Positions 33,441-43,699 are shown, numbered from the stretch's first letter. The stretch is DNA of 64,000 nucleotides from Rhineura floridana (GCF_030035675.1 NC_084493.1:19259822-19323821); one strand, 5' to 3'. Notes: generated from the sequence alone by a model not told the origin. A program made the numbers and translations.

Positions 33441-33674
33441 ACAATATAAAAATGGCAGTCTGTGGGCCCTCACCATCACCCCACAAGAACCAAGAGCAGG
33501 GCCCAGAACTCATCCAGTGCTGCCTTGAAGCTGCAGATTGCAAGGGCAGATCAGCAGTGGTGGACACACCACCTTTCAGGGAAATTGGCCCGCCATTGCT
33601 GACTTCCTTAACAAGGAACCTAACAGGTCTCCCAAGGACACAGAACACGGTTTGAAAGCCCCTGGTTCAGAGCC

Positions 33675-33828
33675 TCTGAAGAGGCTGTAGCTCAAAGGGA
33701 GAGTATCTGCCTTGCATGCACGCAGAAGGTCCCAAGTTCAATCCTTAGTGTCTCCAGGTAAGACTGGGAAAAACCTTTGCCTGAGACTCCCGAGAGCTGC
33801 TGCCAGTCAGTGGAGACCATTGGGCTTG
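33675..33828 (+). mobile_element. tRNA-derived SINE, 3'-truncated
   Basis: The copy contains gaggctgtagctcaaaggga, ggtcccaagttcaatcctta, tctccaggtaagactgggaa and ctgctgccagtcagtggaga, then stops before the usual tataaggcag end. Confidence 0.82.
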
Positions 33829-34398
33829 TATCCAATGTAGCTTTAAGTAACCATCCCATAAGAACAACAGGACTTCCCTCTCTCCTCTCCCCAAATGCCC
33901 CCTAAATAAATCTGTCTGGGGTTTCCCCCAGCCCTCCAGAGCAGATTTGGGGAGGGCACAAGGGGGGGGGAGGGAGTCCCACTGCACAAGTGTAAATCCT
34001 TGCTCTGATGGGATGGTAACTTTGCACCACACTGGCTACAAGCCCCAGTCTTCAGCTGGTGGGTCAGGACCCAATACTGGGTCAAGGCCTGATCTAAGAT
34101 GGGTCGCAACATCTAAGGTGGCAAAATCAGTGCATCTGATCTGATCTAAGATATCAACATCTAATCTAAGATGGGACACAGCAGCAGCACTTCTGCCATA
34201 CAGACACATGGTAAAAAATAGTAATAAATGGATCCCTCAAATGCAACGCTTGGCTGAAAAGGCGGGTCCCGGATCTGAACAGGCTGAAGGCTGCTGGCAT
34301 AGCCCACATTCCTTCTGCGTTCATCCCCCTCGGCTGCATCTGCCTCCACTGCCTGGCCCCCCAAAGTCCCCAACCAGAAACAGAAAGATCTGTAGTAC

Positions 34399-34848
34399 CA
34401 GGCCAAGGCTGGGCACGGTCTGAGGCTGGGCGATGTGCTCCATGTCCCTCTTGAGCTGCTCCTTCTCCTTCTCCAGCTGCTTCTGGGCTGCCCGGAGGTG
34501 CTCCAGGTCAAGCTGGTAGGCGGCTTTCTTCTGCTGCAGCTCATCCCGCTCATTCTCCACACTGCTGCGCCCCTGCTGGAGATGCTCCTCCCGCTGGGCC
34601 AGCCGGGCCTCCCGCTCCACCAGCTCTTTCTCCCGGGCCTCCCACTCCCGCTCCCGCCTCTGCTTCTCCAGCAGGTGCAGGGCTTGCTGCTTCTGCAGGT
34701 TGGCCAGCTCCTGCCGCTGCTTCTCCAGGCTGCGCTGCTTCTCCTGCTCAATCAGGGAGTTGGGCCGGAAGGAGCTGCGGCTGAGGGCCCTCTCCGTCAG
34801 GAGGAGTTTCTGGTCCTCGATGTAAGTGTCCTGCTGCACCACGACAGC
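34399..34848 (-). CDS. AKAP13: AKAP13 coding exon, main coiled coil
   Basis: After the acceptor tcttcttcacag the exon opens in phase 0 with AVVVQQDTYIEDQKLLLTE and RSSFRPNSLIEQEKQRSLEK, both AKAP13 hallmarks. A long highly charged heptad-rich helix follows (QRREREWEAREKELVEREAR, LAQREEHLQQGRSSVE, LRAAQKQLEKEKEQLKRD), a coiled coil expected to mediate self-association. The 3' border is uncertain. A GT at 34398 (CTG|gtacta) gives 450 bases and is used here; a GT at 34416 (ACC|gtgccc) gives 432. Both keep phase 0, and neither is a strong donor. Confidence 0.88.
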
Positions 34849-34865
34849 CTGTGAAGAAGAGGCAA

Positions 34866-35025
34866 GGCTTGGGAAGGGATGGCACTCAGGGCTTTGTATG
34901 CAGAAGACCACCACCACCACCCAGCTCCATCCCTCTTCTTTGCAGGTAGGGCAGGGAAAGGTTCCTATCCCCAACCACCCTCACAAGCTCTGGCAGATCC
35001 CCTTCTGACACTGAGAGGGCCGGGG
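34866..35025 (+). mobile_element. Degraded tRNA-derived SINE next to an AKAP13 exon
   Basis: With small deletions the sequence follows the SINE consensus: gggaagggatggcactcagg, gggctttgtatgcagaagac, tttgcaggtagggcagggaa, gctctggcagatccccttct. A CAC trinucleotide tract (about 34908-34921) replaces the B-box end. The SINE head begins about 18 bases from the acceptor of the exon at 34848. Confidence 0.55.
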
Positions 35026-35039
35026 AAGACTTTTCTGCT

Positions 35040-35850
35040 AAAGGTAGGCCTGCAGGATTCCTGAGGGTTGACAAAGTTGCTTTTAAGTTTACTGGGATTT
35101 TAAACATTTGTATTTGCAAGTATCCTCGTAAACCGCTTGAAGAATCCAAAGGGCCTCATTTCAAGAAGATTGTACATTTTCATAAGGGAAATAAGCATCT
35201 GAGGCTCTACTATTTAGACCACGGGTTGGGCGCCTCTGGCCCAGGGGCCTAATTAGTCTTAAAAAGTCCCAGTTTGGTTCACGAGGCTGTTCCCCCACCC
35301 CCAAACCATATCCACCTGTCCCAGACTGAGCTGAGGATCTGGCTCCAAAGGAACAACTGGGACCTTAAAGTCATTCCTTTGCAACAGGGGCTCGCTGACA
35401 GTGAGCCCCATTGGAATCAGCTGCACTAGGGAATTCCCCATCGGGAGCTCCCTACTGTAGCAGAGGATGCACAACACTTTGCAAGAGCTCTTGATCAGCT
35501 GATGGCCAGCACATGTAAAGTGCTGCACCTTTGCCTGCCGCAATTTGATTTCAAAAATTAAAAGATGGGTCACCTGACTTTATTGTGATGGCAGGCGATT
35601 GAGTGTTGGATCCCCCCCCCCGCATGATAAAGGTGACCCACGGAGGGTGGGAGAGAAAAGGATTTGGCCTGCCATCTAAATTCAGTTCCCCACCCTTTCT
35701 TTAGCCATCACAAGCTGTCTTACACCATTAAGAGCTCCTGTTCAACTGAAATAGTACACATTTGGCAGGTCCTTCATTCACTGTGCAAGTGGAGGAGCCA
35801 CACACAAAAGAGCCCTTGGCCAATGGCAGCACTTCCCCCCCCCCTCCTGG
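35040..35850. other. AKAP13 intron with a weak LINE tail
   Basis: About 35085-35150 resembles a LINE 3' end (ttttaaacatttgtatttgc, cctcgtaaaccgcttgaaga). The remainder is unassigned, with short C runs at 35612-35622 and 35835-35844. Confidence 0.35.
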
Positions 35851-35857
35851 GACTTAC

Positions 35858-35908
35858 CTGCAACATGCCCAGCAAGCTGTGGAGGTGAGTGATGCTCTGG
35901 AGAACTTG
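35858..35908 (-). CDS. AKAP13: AKAP13 coding exon (51 bp)
   Basis: The 17 codons encode QVLQSITHLHSLLGMLQ between an acceptor (ctttcttctgcag) and a consensus donor (CAG|gtaagt). The same block precedes the coiled coil in known AKAP13 (QVVQS...HLYELLSALQ in mammals). It is symmetric in phase (0-0), so it could be skipped without a frameshift. Confidence 0.92.
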
Positions 35909-36129
35909 CTGCAGAAGAAAGACAGTAGAAGATGAGCTGCTGTTAGCTGGCTACACTGGTCTTCTACCTTTCCATCAAGGAACTCAGGGTGGAATTTTAG
36001 CCCAAGAAAGCGCAGAAGGGAGAACACATGTAATTGATGGGCCACCAGTAAACTACTAGTGAGCTTCAGCAAGGCTGACCAAGGATCCACCCTAACAGAG
36101 GGTGCTTCCAGAAGAGTATTCGTATTGTT

Positions 36130-36182
36130 TATTTTCTCACATTCATATCCTGCCTTTCCTCCAAGGAGCTCAAGGTGGTGTA
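36130..36182 (-). repeat. LINE 3' tail fragment, minus strand
   Basis: The plus strand reads cattcatatcctgcctttcc and aggagctcaaggtggtgtac, the antisense of a common LINE tail. The L2 copy with its ATT array begins directly behind it. Confidence 0.45.
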
Positions 36183-36183
36183 C

Positions 36184-36223
<40 letters not shown>

Positions 36224-36917
36224 TTATTAGTCGCCCATCTGGCTGGATGTCCAGCCACTCTGGGCGACGTACAAGATAAAAACAATACATTAAAATGTTA
36301 ACATTTAAAACCATAACAGTAAAAACCTAACCCACCCCAAAAGCCTGCCTGAAGAGCCAGGTCTTCAAGGCCCGGCGGAAGCTCATCATAGAAGGGGCAT
36401 GGCGGAGATCATTTGGGAGAGAGTTCCACAGGGTGGGGGCCACTATTGAAAAAGCCCTCTCTCTAGTCCTCACCAGTCTAGCTGTTTTAACCGGTGGGAT
36501 CGAGAGAAGGTCTTCTGAGGCTGATCTTGTTGAGCGGCATCCCTGACGATGCTGGAGGCGCTCCTTCAGATAGACTGGGCTAAAACCGTGTAGGGTTTTA
36601 AAGGTCAAAACCAACACCTTGAATTGGGCCCGGTAAACAACCGGTACCCAGTGCAACTCCTTCAGCACTGGAGTGATGTGATCTTGCTGGCGGCTGCCTT
36701 TAATCAGACAAGCCGCCGCATTCTGTACCGGTTGCAGCTTCCGGACCGTTTTCAAGGGTAACCCCACGTAGAGCGCATTACAGTAATCTAGGCGAGAGGT
36801 GACCAGGGCATGTACTACCGGTGGGAGCAGATGGTTGGGAAGGTAGGGGCGCAGCCTCCGTATCAGATGGAGTTGATACAGCGCCGCCCGGCTCACAGCC
36901 GAGGCTTGAGCAAACAA
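36183..36917 (-). mobile_element. L2-clade LINE 3' part with (ATT)n tail
   Basis: On the minus strand an open frame of 196 codons (36917-36327) covers the L2 C-terminal region: HALVTSRLDYCNALYVGLPL, RKLQPVQNAAACLIKG, RERAFSIVAPTLWNSLPND and KTWLFRQAFG. The 3' end is a (ATT)n array (plus strand AAT at 36183-36222). It is 5'-truncated and has the same orientation as AKAP13. The intact frame points to a young copy. Confidence 0.88.
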
Positions 36918-36919
36918 AC

Positions 36920-37085
36920 ATAGTTCTCCCCTCCCTGTTCCTCACAACAACCCAGTGAGGTAGAGGTTAGGCTGAGAGACAGTGACTGGCCCAAGATCAC
37001 CCACTGAACTTCATGGCTGAGTGGGGATTCAGGGCCTGGTCTCCCAGGTCATGGTCTAACACTCTCACCGTTAAACTACATTGGC
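36920..37085 (-). mobile_element. Second-type tRNA-derived SINE, minus strand
   Basis: The plus strand shows ctcacaacaacccagtgagg, agtgactggcccaagatcac, cttcatggctgagtggggat and ctcccaggtcatggtctaac. Reversed, this is tRNA-like head, then body with tgaccttgggccag-type sequence and the ttgttgtgagg end. It abuts the L2 element. Confidence 0.7.
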
Positions 37086-37497
37086 TTTAAGGATGTTCTT
37101 GTCCAGTATTTCCTCTGGCTGGTGAGATTGCAAAATACATCACTTGTAAATGTTCAGGTGCTTCATCACAGACATAATGGCTAGCAACTTGATCTTTTTT
37201 TTTAAAAAAAGAGCTATGTGTCCAATCAATGTTCTGTGGGTTTTCTGTACTCCCGGCTAATCACACACATGCCCCAACCTCTAACACAACACCTATGTAC
37301 AAAGTGGAAGATATATTGAATAAAAGCTTCCAATAAATAGAGAGCAAAACGAGAAGGTAGCCAACAAGTTTCAAGTTTGAAGCCACAAGACTATAGAGAG
37401 AGAAGATCATTTACCCTAAAAGAACAAGGAACTGACCCATATTCAAGAGCCCCGGGAAGCCTTGCAAAAAAGGCCAAATGAGCATACAAGTGCTTAC

Positions 37498-37542
37498 CTC
37501 ATTGTTCCTTTTCAGCACAAACATCAAATTAGCTGTTCCTCC
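37498..37542 (-). CDS. AKAP13: AKAP13 coding exon (45 bp)
   Basis: Fifteen codons, GGTANLMFVLKRNNE, lie between acceptor (gatctcttcctag) and donor (GAG|gtaagc). Mammalian AKAP13 has GGNANLVFMLKRNSE here. Phase is 0-0. This microexon-sized segment joins directly to the QVLQS exon. Confidence 0.93.
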
Positions 37543-37633
37543 CTAGGAAGAGATCATACAGTCTTAATGAGGAAGAGGTAAATGAAGGACAGCAAAGATC
37601 GAAGTCAATCACAGACAGTCTGTGAGAAACCCC

Positions 37634-37755
37634 CAGGGGTGGAAAACTTGTGGCACTCCACAACTCCCATCACCCGACCACTGTACCATGCTGCCTAGGA
37701 CTGATGGGAGATGTAATCCAAGAACATTTGGAGGAATATAGGTTGCCCGTCCCAG
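37634..37755. mobile_element. hAT foldback MITE, common family
   Basis: The ends are CAGGGGTGGAAAACTTG and TTGCCCGTCCCAG, with the core cacaactcccatcacccgac and gatgggagatgtaatccaag. No convincing target duplication is visible. Confidence 0.6.
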
Positions 37756-38144
37756 CCTTACATGGTCAAATCCAACTCAGCAATCATCCTTCAGCTATTA
37801 ATGCAATTTCCAGCTATAGCATTTGACTTTTTTTGGGGGGACAGGCATAATTCCACTGCTGGGCCCCATACCATTGATCAAGCTCCCCCTGCCAGATGAG
37901 CCTATCTAACAGTGGCAATCTTTTGCTAGGAACCAATCAGTTACTTGACTCCTATAGGAAAAGCACCACCGTATTAAAATTTCCCAGAACAAGATACCTT
38001 GGCCATCTGGGGTGTTGGCATTGTGAATGCAACAAAAATGGGAGCCTCAAAAAGGAACTGGCAGTGAAAGGTAATGGGGTACTCAAAAGAGTTATTTATT
38101 GATCCAACATGTTTTGGACTGTACTGGTCGTTCTCCAAGGACAT

Positions 38145-38250
38145 TCAGAGAAACCACCATAGATTTAAAGCACATCATGTCCCCTAAAGAATCCTGGGAA
38201 CTGTAGGTTAAGGGTGCTGGGAATTGTAGCTCTGTGAGGGGTAAAGTACA
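38145..38250. repeat. Partial foldback element, second family
   Basis: The left arm only: atagatttaaagcacatcat, aagaatcctgggaactgtag, gctgggaattgtagctctgt. It matches the family at 18867 and 20828. Confidence 0.5.
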
Positions 38251-38699
38251 TTTCTCTGAATGTCCCTGAAGAAGGACCAGCAGGGTTCCAAAATGTGTTG
38301 GATTAATAAATCTCTTTTGACTACTCCATTGTTTTTTTTTGCTTCCGCTACCAGCATTGCCTTCTGGGAAATTTACAATGCTGACTAATCAGCTCCCATT
38401 AGAAGAGCACTGCTACTAGGTAGGAGGAGTGTGGGGGGCAACTGTCAGGGGCAAGCCCAGGGGCAGCACAGGTGTCAGCTCTGGCAGGCCCTGCTGGGGT
38501 GCGTAGGTCCCAGGATCAGCTTGAAGGTGCCAGGTGCTGACGCCAGCACTGCTGATACCCCCACGGGAAGGGGCACAAGACCAAACACGTTACTCCAGCA
38601 TTCAAGCAATGAGAAGAATTAAGACACATTGCTATCAATTTGCAGACATGACGGCCCTTAACCAGAGTCACCATCTAGTCTGTTATACGGTAAATGTTT

Positions 38700-38897
38700 T
38701 AGAAATGGCAGAGCTCAAAGATAGCGCACATATTTTGCATGCAGAACTTCCCAGGTTCAATCCTCAGCATGTCCAGGGAGAGCTGGAAAGACCCTGTCTC
38801 TGAAATCCTGGAGAGCTGCCACCAGACAGTGGGAGCAAGTTAGCTAGAGGGACCAATCAATCTTGACTCTGAATAAGACAACTTCCTATGATCCTAG
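38700..38897 (+). mobile_element. tRNA-derived SINE, diverged
   Basis: Recognisable blocks are attttgcatgcagaacttcc, caggttcaatcctcagcatg, tggagagctgccaccagaca and gaataagacaacttcctatg. The A-box is degraded (cagagctcaaagatagcgca). Confidence 0.75.
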
Positions 38898-39084
38898 GAG
38901 CTTTAAAATAAAGTAAGGCTTTATCTGAAGGAGTTACATTCTTCCTACGTGATGGTGGTGGTGGTTTTTGTTTTGTTTGTTTAAATTACAGGCCCTGAAG
39001 TTCATGTTTTTCAGACAGAGAAAGAGCTGTTGCTAACGAGGCCTAAAGTTCTGTAGAAATCGTTGGCTGGGCAACTACATAGGA

Positions 39085-39305
39085 AGCTACTGTCTTTGTG
39101 GTGCCTGTTGAAGACCTTCATTTTTCATGGAGCCTTATAAGCAGAGGTTTTTATCCCAGTCTGTAACTATATTAGGCTTGAAATTGTTTTTATATATGCA
39201 ATTGTTTTACAGATGTTTTTAATGTTGATTTTTTTTAAAAAAAGTTAATTGCTTCAAGATGTTTCATAGGAAGTGATTTATAAATGGAATGAAATAAATA
39301 AAACA
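39085..39305 (+). repeat. LINE 3' end and tail
   Basis: The stretch runs from gcctgttgaagaccttcatt (former coding end) through T-rich 3' UTR to gcttcaagatgtttcatagg and aatggaatgaaataaataaa, a standard LINE tail. No frame is preserved. Confidence 0.55.
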
Positions 39306-39493
39306 AGCTGCCTTCAGAGCAATGGTCCATTTAATAAAACACTATCTCTTCTCATTTGCAAAAAGCTCTCTAAAGTCTCAGGCACAGCTCTCCAAACATT
39401 GCTGCCCTTTAAACAGTTGGAGATGCCAGAGAGTGGACCAGGGAACTGAAGGTAAGGCAGATGCTGAGAGACAGGCCCTCCCCAATTCCATAC

Positions 39494-39564
39494 CTTTTTC
39501 AAAACACTGTCCGACTCCGTCCTCCGAAGATCCTGCACATCATCTCCTTCATCCTTTTCCCCTC
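39494..39564 (-). CDS. AKAP13: AKAP13 coding exon (71 bp)
   Basis: The exon completes a Gly codon and encodes GEKDEGDDVQDLRRTESDSV and LKK before the donor AAG|gtatgg. It matches the mammalian segment with QDLRRTESDSGLKK. The acceptor is tccttttcag. RRTESDS is a likely basophilic-kinase phosphorylation site (inference). Confidence 0.94.
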
Positions 39565-39639
39565 CTGAAAAGGAAAGTGAGAAGTCAACATGGGTTTGCT
39601 TAGGCTTTTCGCCTGCCCAGGAAAAACACAGTGGGCTGT

Positions 39640-39775
39640 ATCATAAGAACATAAGAAGAGCCTGCTGGATCAGGCCAGTGGCCCATCTAGTCCAGCATCC
39701 TGTTCTCACAGTGGCCAACCAGGTGCCTGGGGGAAGCCCGCAAGCAGGACCCGAGTGCAAGAACACTCTCCCCTG
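39640..39775 (-). mobile_element. CR1 LINE 3' fragment, minus strand
   Basis: The plus strand reads acataagaagagcctgctgg, caggccagtggcccatctag, tccagcatcctgttctcaca and ggtgcctgggggaagcccgc. It is well preserved and short. Confidence 0.78.
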
Positions 39776-40189
39776 TGTTCTCTGTCTGTTAGCACAAGGG
39801 CTCTTGCGCTAGTGGACAGGTCAGTTTTAATGTTGCGCAGCAGAGGAACCCAATACCACAGCTGTACTAGCAGAAAACTGTTGCACAATTGACTGTGCAG
39901 TCCATTGCAGTACAAAGTTACCAGCAACTTCCACAAGCATTCTCTTGTGCCACAACGTCCTGCTGGCGCAAAACATTTTGCCAGAGGAACAGGTAGGGTG
40001 CTAAGAGGCACTTCACTGGATACAACCCAGAGGGATGGCAAGATGCCAGCTGTAAAGCCAAAGGCAGTGGAGAACCCTCTCTCTCCCCTTTAGCTATCCC
40101 CATTTTTAAAAAATCTCCCTCTTTCTCTCTCTCTCTCTATACACACATACACACACTTATATATCGCAATTTCATTAAAAAAATATTGA

Positions 40190-40600
40190 AGCAGTTTACA
40201 ACAATTTTATATATATATATGTAAAATCACATAAAATTTAAAATTACAGATCACCAGCTAACTATTCCAGAAAATATTCTTCTTAGTTTTCTTATAAGCC
40301 GCCTGGAGGCACAGCAAAGTTTTCGTCAAACATGTGAAGGTTAACATAGAAGATGCCTGCTGAATCTCTGTTGGAAGAGCATTCCACAGGACTGGGCTGA
40401 TGACAGCTTTGTGTCAATATCAAATGAGCCTGGCTGATATGGGGGGTGACCAGTGATGCTCCTGCAGATGTTCTCAGTGATCAAGCTGGTATAAAAGGGT
40501 TCAGGCTGTCCCTAAGGTACGCTGCTGCTAAGTTGTTTAGGGCTTTGTAAATTAATACAAGGACCTTGAACCTGCCTCAGTAGTAGATAGGCAAGCCAAG
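40190..40600 (-). mobile_element. LINE 3' end, minus strand, decayed
   Basis: The antisense tail (cttataagccgcctggaggc) and former coding end (attccacaggactgggctga, ttgtttagggctttgtaaat, acaaggaccttgaacctgcc) are typical of L2-like copies in this window. An AT tract lies at 40208-40221. No frame is left. Confidence 0.6.
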
Positions 40601-40649
40601 ACCAACACACAAGCAGTTAAAATTTTAGAGAAATTGAAAGGATACTCAC

Positions 40650-40811
40650 CCTTGCAGACATTCATTTGGTGGCTGTCAAATCCTCCAAATGTCTCTGCCC
40701 TCCTGGGGAGGGAGATGGGCCCCACACACTCTTGCTCCAAGGTGAGGCTGCTCACCTGTTGCCCAAGGGCGCTTCCAAGGCTCCTGCTCACCAACCCTTG
40801 TAATAGCTCAA
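40650..40811 (-). CDS. AKAP13: AKAP13 coding exon (162 bp)
   Basis: After acceptor tcctttcag the exon encodes (V)ELLQGLVSRSLGSALGQQ, VSSLTLEQECVGPISLPRRA and ETFGGFDSHQMNVCKG. SLPRRAETFGGFDSHQMN is a signature of AKAP13 between PH and coiled coil. The donor is AAGG|gtgagt. It starts and ends in phase 1. Confidence 0.95.
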
Positions 40812-40869
40812 CTGAAAGGACAAAGAGCAGCATCAGAAGAAGCTGATAATCAGCCCAGACTTCATCCAA

Positions 40870-41545
40870 GCTAACCTGCTAAGGCAGATTTAAATATTGT
40901 GAAAGGGGAAAGGCAGGGGAGGGCGGCCTGTGGAGTCTGGAAAGGCATCTGCTGGGGATATATTTAGGCACACATTATTACTACTCATCCACTGGTAGGG
41001 ATGGGGGAGAATGTTTGCTAAATCGGATTTATTACCAGATTCTGACATAATCCAGCAAACCGCATTGATTTCTTGCGGTGAGTCGTGGCTGTCATCAGCA
41101 ATTTTTTTTTAAAAAAAAAAATGCTCCAAATTTTATGTTATTCTCTCCCCTAATCAGTTTTCCTCTAAGCTGATACATTCTTCACTTAACTCAATGGAAC
41201 AAGTGCCTACAGCATAAGCATTTTCAACAGCATTTTTGTTAGCAATTACGTTATTTTTTTTGCTGGGAAAAAAACATGTATCAGCAATTGCACAAACAAT
41301 CAGGAACAAAAAAATGGCGGATCAGTATTGCCATTCAGAATTCAAACAGATAGGAACCAGCTACCGAACTCCATCCCTACCAACTACATATAAGGTGTAT
41401 GGGGCTTTACAGAAACAGTATCATTAAGATGAAAATCCCTGCCCAGAAAAGTTTCCAATCAACATGTTGACAAAGAGGGAGGAGCACAGAGGCAAGAGAA
41501 ACAGGACAAGAATATGCGCAAATGAACTTGGAAGGACTTAGGCCG
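40870..41545. other. AKAP13 intron, no recognised feature
   Basis: AT-rich sequence with a T/A homopolymer pair at 41102-41120. No repeat ends or exon were recognised. Confidence 0.4.
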
Positions 41546-41548
41546 GAT

Positions 41549-41985
41549 ATTGCCAACCTGGTGCCCTACAGAAGTTTTAGACTACAACTCCCATCAGCCC
41601 CAGCCAGCACAATTGTGCTGTTGTTTGGGAGCCTTTTTGCACTAAGTCTTTGCACTCACTATGAACAAAACACATCAAGAGCAGCCAAATCTAATAACTG
41701 TAACAGTCAACAGGCCATGCTGGCTGGGGCTGATGGGAGTTGTACTCCAAAACATCTGGAGGGCACCAAGCTGGCAAAGGCCAAACTTGACAATATGCAA
41801 CTGTGGACCAATGAAAGTTTGGGAGCTTTTTTGCAATAAATTTTTGCATTCTCTACGAACAAAATCTGTTAGGAGCAACCAAACCTAACAACTATAAGAG
41901 TCAACATATCGTGCTGACTGAGGTTGATGGCAATTATAGTCCAAAACTTCTGAAGGACACCAGGTTGGAGAAGGCTGATTTAGGG
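41549..41985. repeat. Foldback MITE with insertion, partly duplicated in tandem
   Basis: 41549-41790 is a common-family foldback (ccaacctggtgccctacaga … catctggagggcaccaagct) whose centre holds about 100 bp of unrelated sequence (about 41608-41715). A diverged second copy of insert plus right arm follows at about 41802-41980: tttgggagcctttttgcact against tttgggagcttttttgcaat, and tatgaacaaaacacatcaag against tacgaacaaaatctgttagg. Confidence 0.65.
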
Positions 41986-42331
41986 TTAGTTTTGGGAGGG
42001 GATGAGGAGTAAGAGATTAGGAAGGGGGGGCAGTTGATCTAAAAGGGGGGGGAAGTGGCACCAGCGCAGGTATTCTGCTGGGAGTTTCAGCCATGGGAGG
42101 CAGGACAGAGAATGCACCCTGATTTGGGACACAATAGTGGCCAAAATAGGTGGCCCCTTCTAATTTCAAGATACTTTCTTGAATTGGGATCTGTCTCAGC
42201 ACATAACATTCTCCCCTGCTACAATCTGGATCCCTGACAAGTAGCAATATCCTTGTGTTCCATTTACTAAGCCTGAAATATACCTCCTTTTGGGGAGAGG
42301 GTGGTGAGTGGGAGCTCAGGGACCTGCTTAC

Positions 42332-42511
42332 CTTCATTTATCACACTCTTCATCACACTTTCCCCCTTGGGTGCCTCCTCCGTATTGGCCCGGAACAACG
42401 TTCTGGCCCCCAAACTGTCCTCATGCCCGCTGCAGTCAGTCATGTCCCGGAAAATCTTCTCCTTCTCTTCCAGTAGTGTTATGATCTGCTGGTCTTTTTG
42501 CTGGAGCTGTT
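42332..42511 (-). CDS. AKAP13: AKAP13 coding exon (180 bp)
   Basis: The exon encodes (E)QLQQKDQQIITLLEEKEKIF, RDMTDCSGHEDSLGA, RTLFRANTEEAPKG and ESVMKSVINE. It matches the mammalian post-PH region (LLEEKEMIFRDM, LFRSNTEEALKG, LMKSAINE). The first part is a short coiled coil. The acceptor is ccccaccccacag and the donor GAAG|gtaagc; phase 1-1. Confidence 0.95.
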
Positions 42512-42799
42512 CTGTGGGGTGGGGGTGGGAAGAGGGTCAATCAAAGAACTGCCACAGAACACAGCTTAGGAACTCTGTGGGGCTAGTGATCTCTGAGACT
42601 CAGGCTCCACCTTCTGGTGAGTCAGAGAATTGCAGGGATCAGAAGAAACTCTGCTCCTAAGAGCATTATCATGGAACAGGATGCTTCACAAATGAGGGGA
42701 CAGGACAAGTCAAACTGACAAAAAGCAAATGTCATATACATAAATGTTATGCCTAGTAAGATTGTTAGTCTAATCTAACTCAGTACTGTCTACACCCAA

Positions 42800-42935
42800 G
42801 CTAACCATAATGGTGCCCACCAGATATTGTTTTGACTATAATTCCCATCAGCCCCATCCAGCTTGGCTAACAGACAGGACTGATGGGAGACCAGCAACAT
42901 CTGGAAGGCACCAGGTTTGCAAAGGCTCGCTTAGT
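42800..42935. repeat. hAT foldback MITE, common family, diverged
   Basis: The blocks ggtgcccaccagatattgtt, cccatcagccccatccagct and ccagcaacatctggaaggca are visible. The ends are worn. Confidence 0.6.
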
Positions 42936-42969
42936 CTTAATTTCAGAAGGGAACGAGACGTCTGGAGCA

Positions 42970-43145
42970 AGGCAAACCATGAGCTGGGTTCGGACGACAA
43001 GCTTAGCCAAACTATGGCTTAGCTTACATTAGCAGGAAGATGGGAAGAGGAGCAAAGTGACCATAATCTCCTCTCTGGCAGCCAGCACATTTGTGCTAAA
43101 CCACGGTTTGGCTAAGTGCCCCATGCAAACTGAGCCAACGTAAAG
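42970..43145. repeat. Foldback-like repeat (GGTTCGGACGACAAGC type)
   Basis: The stretch starts gagctgggttcggacgacaa and tagccaaactatggcttagc and closes with taaaccacggtttggctaag, which is complementary to the opening. A related repeat lies at 58715-59095. The superfamily is unknown. Confidence 0.5.
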
Positions 43146-43154
43146 TGAGTAGGA

Positions 43155-43260
43155 GGCCTAAGAGCCAGCGTGGTGTTACAACTAGTGTGTTGGGCCTCAG
43201 TGCAGCATGTCTGGGTTCAAGACCATGCTTGATCATGAAGTTCACTAGACAAGTTTTAGA
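43155..43260 (+). mobile_element. Second-type tRNA-derived SINE, head portion
   Basis: The copy contains taagagccagcgtggtgtta, gtgttgggcctcagtgcagc, tctgggttcaagaccatgct and tgatcatgaagttcac, the sense-strand tRNA-like head of the family at 36920. It is truncated. Confidence 0.65.
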
Positions 43261-43309
43261 ACAGAGCTATCCAATTTTAACCTGTGGGCATCCAGTTACT
43301 GCTGAACGA

Positions 43310-43645
43310 TGATGAAATTTATTATCTGCCCTTCACCAGGTTCCAGGGTGGACCACAACAATATAAAATACATTATTAGCAACAGTTTAAAGCCAGTTAC
43401 ATTCACAACTAGAGAGGGTCCTAATATATATTTCAAGTGTCAACAGCCAGGATGAAGAGCTTGCAATGAAAGCTGTGCAGTGAAGATGCCACATGCAGCT
43501 GTGGAGAGGGAACTCCACAACTTACGGGCTGCCACAGAGAATCCCCTCTCCCATTATCCCTGACCGCTGACCACACTAGTTACGGCTGCTGAGAGTTGGA
43601 GTCAAACATCATTCTAGAGGGCCACAGGTTCCCCTGCCCTGCTTT
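43310..43645 (-). repeat. LINE 3' tail followed by a hAT foldback remnant
   Basis: 43310-43540 starts gatgaaatttattatctgcc and cttcaccaggttccagggtg, the antisense LINE tail, then former coding end. 43545-43640 carries cattatccctgaccgctgac and ccacaggttcccctgccct, the right half of a common-family foldback. Confidence 0.5.
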
Positions 43646-43699
43646 AAAACTTTATGGCACATTTTAGGCAAAGGTTTTAGTCACAGCTTCTGTTGTTAC

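Noticed and set aside
34435-34854. A 139-codon leucine-rich frame on the plus strand
   Set aside because: It is the exact antisense of the AKAP13 coiled-coil exon. The leucines come from reading Glu/Lys/Gln-rich codons backwards.
36059-36301. A small plus-strand frame with a run of isoleucines
   Set aside because: The run is the ATT/AAT microsatellite at the end of the L2 element.
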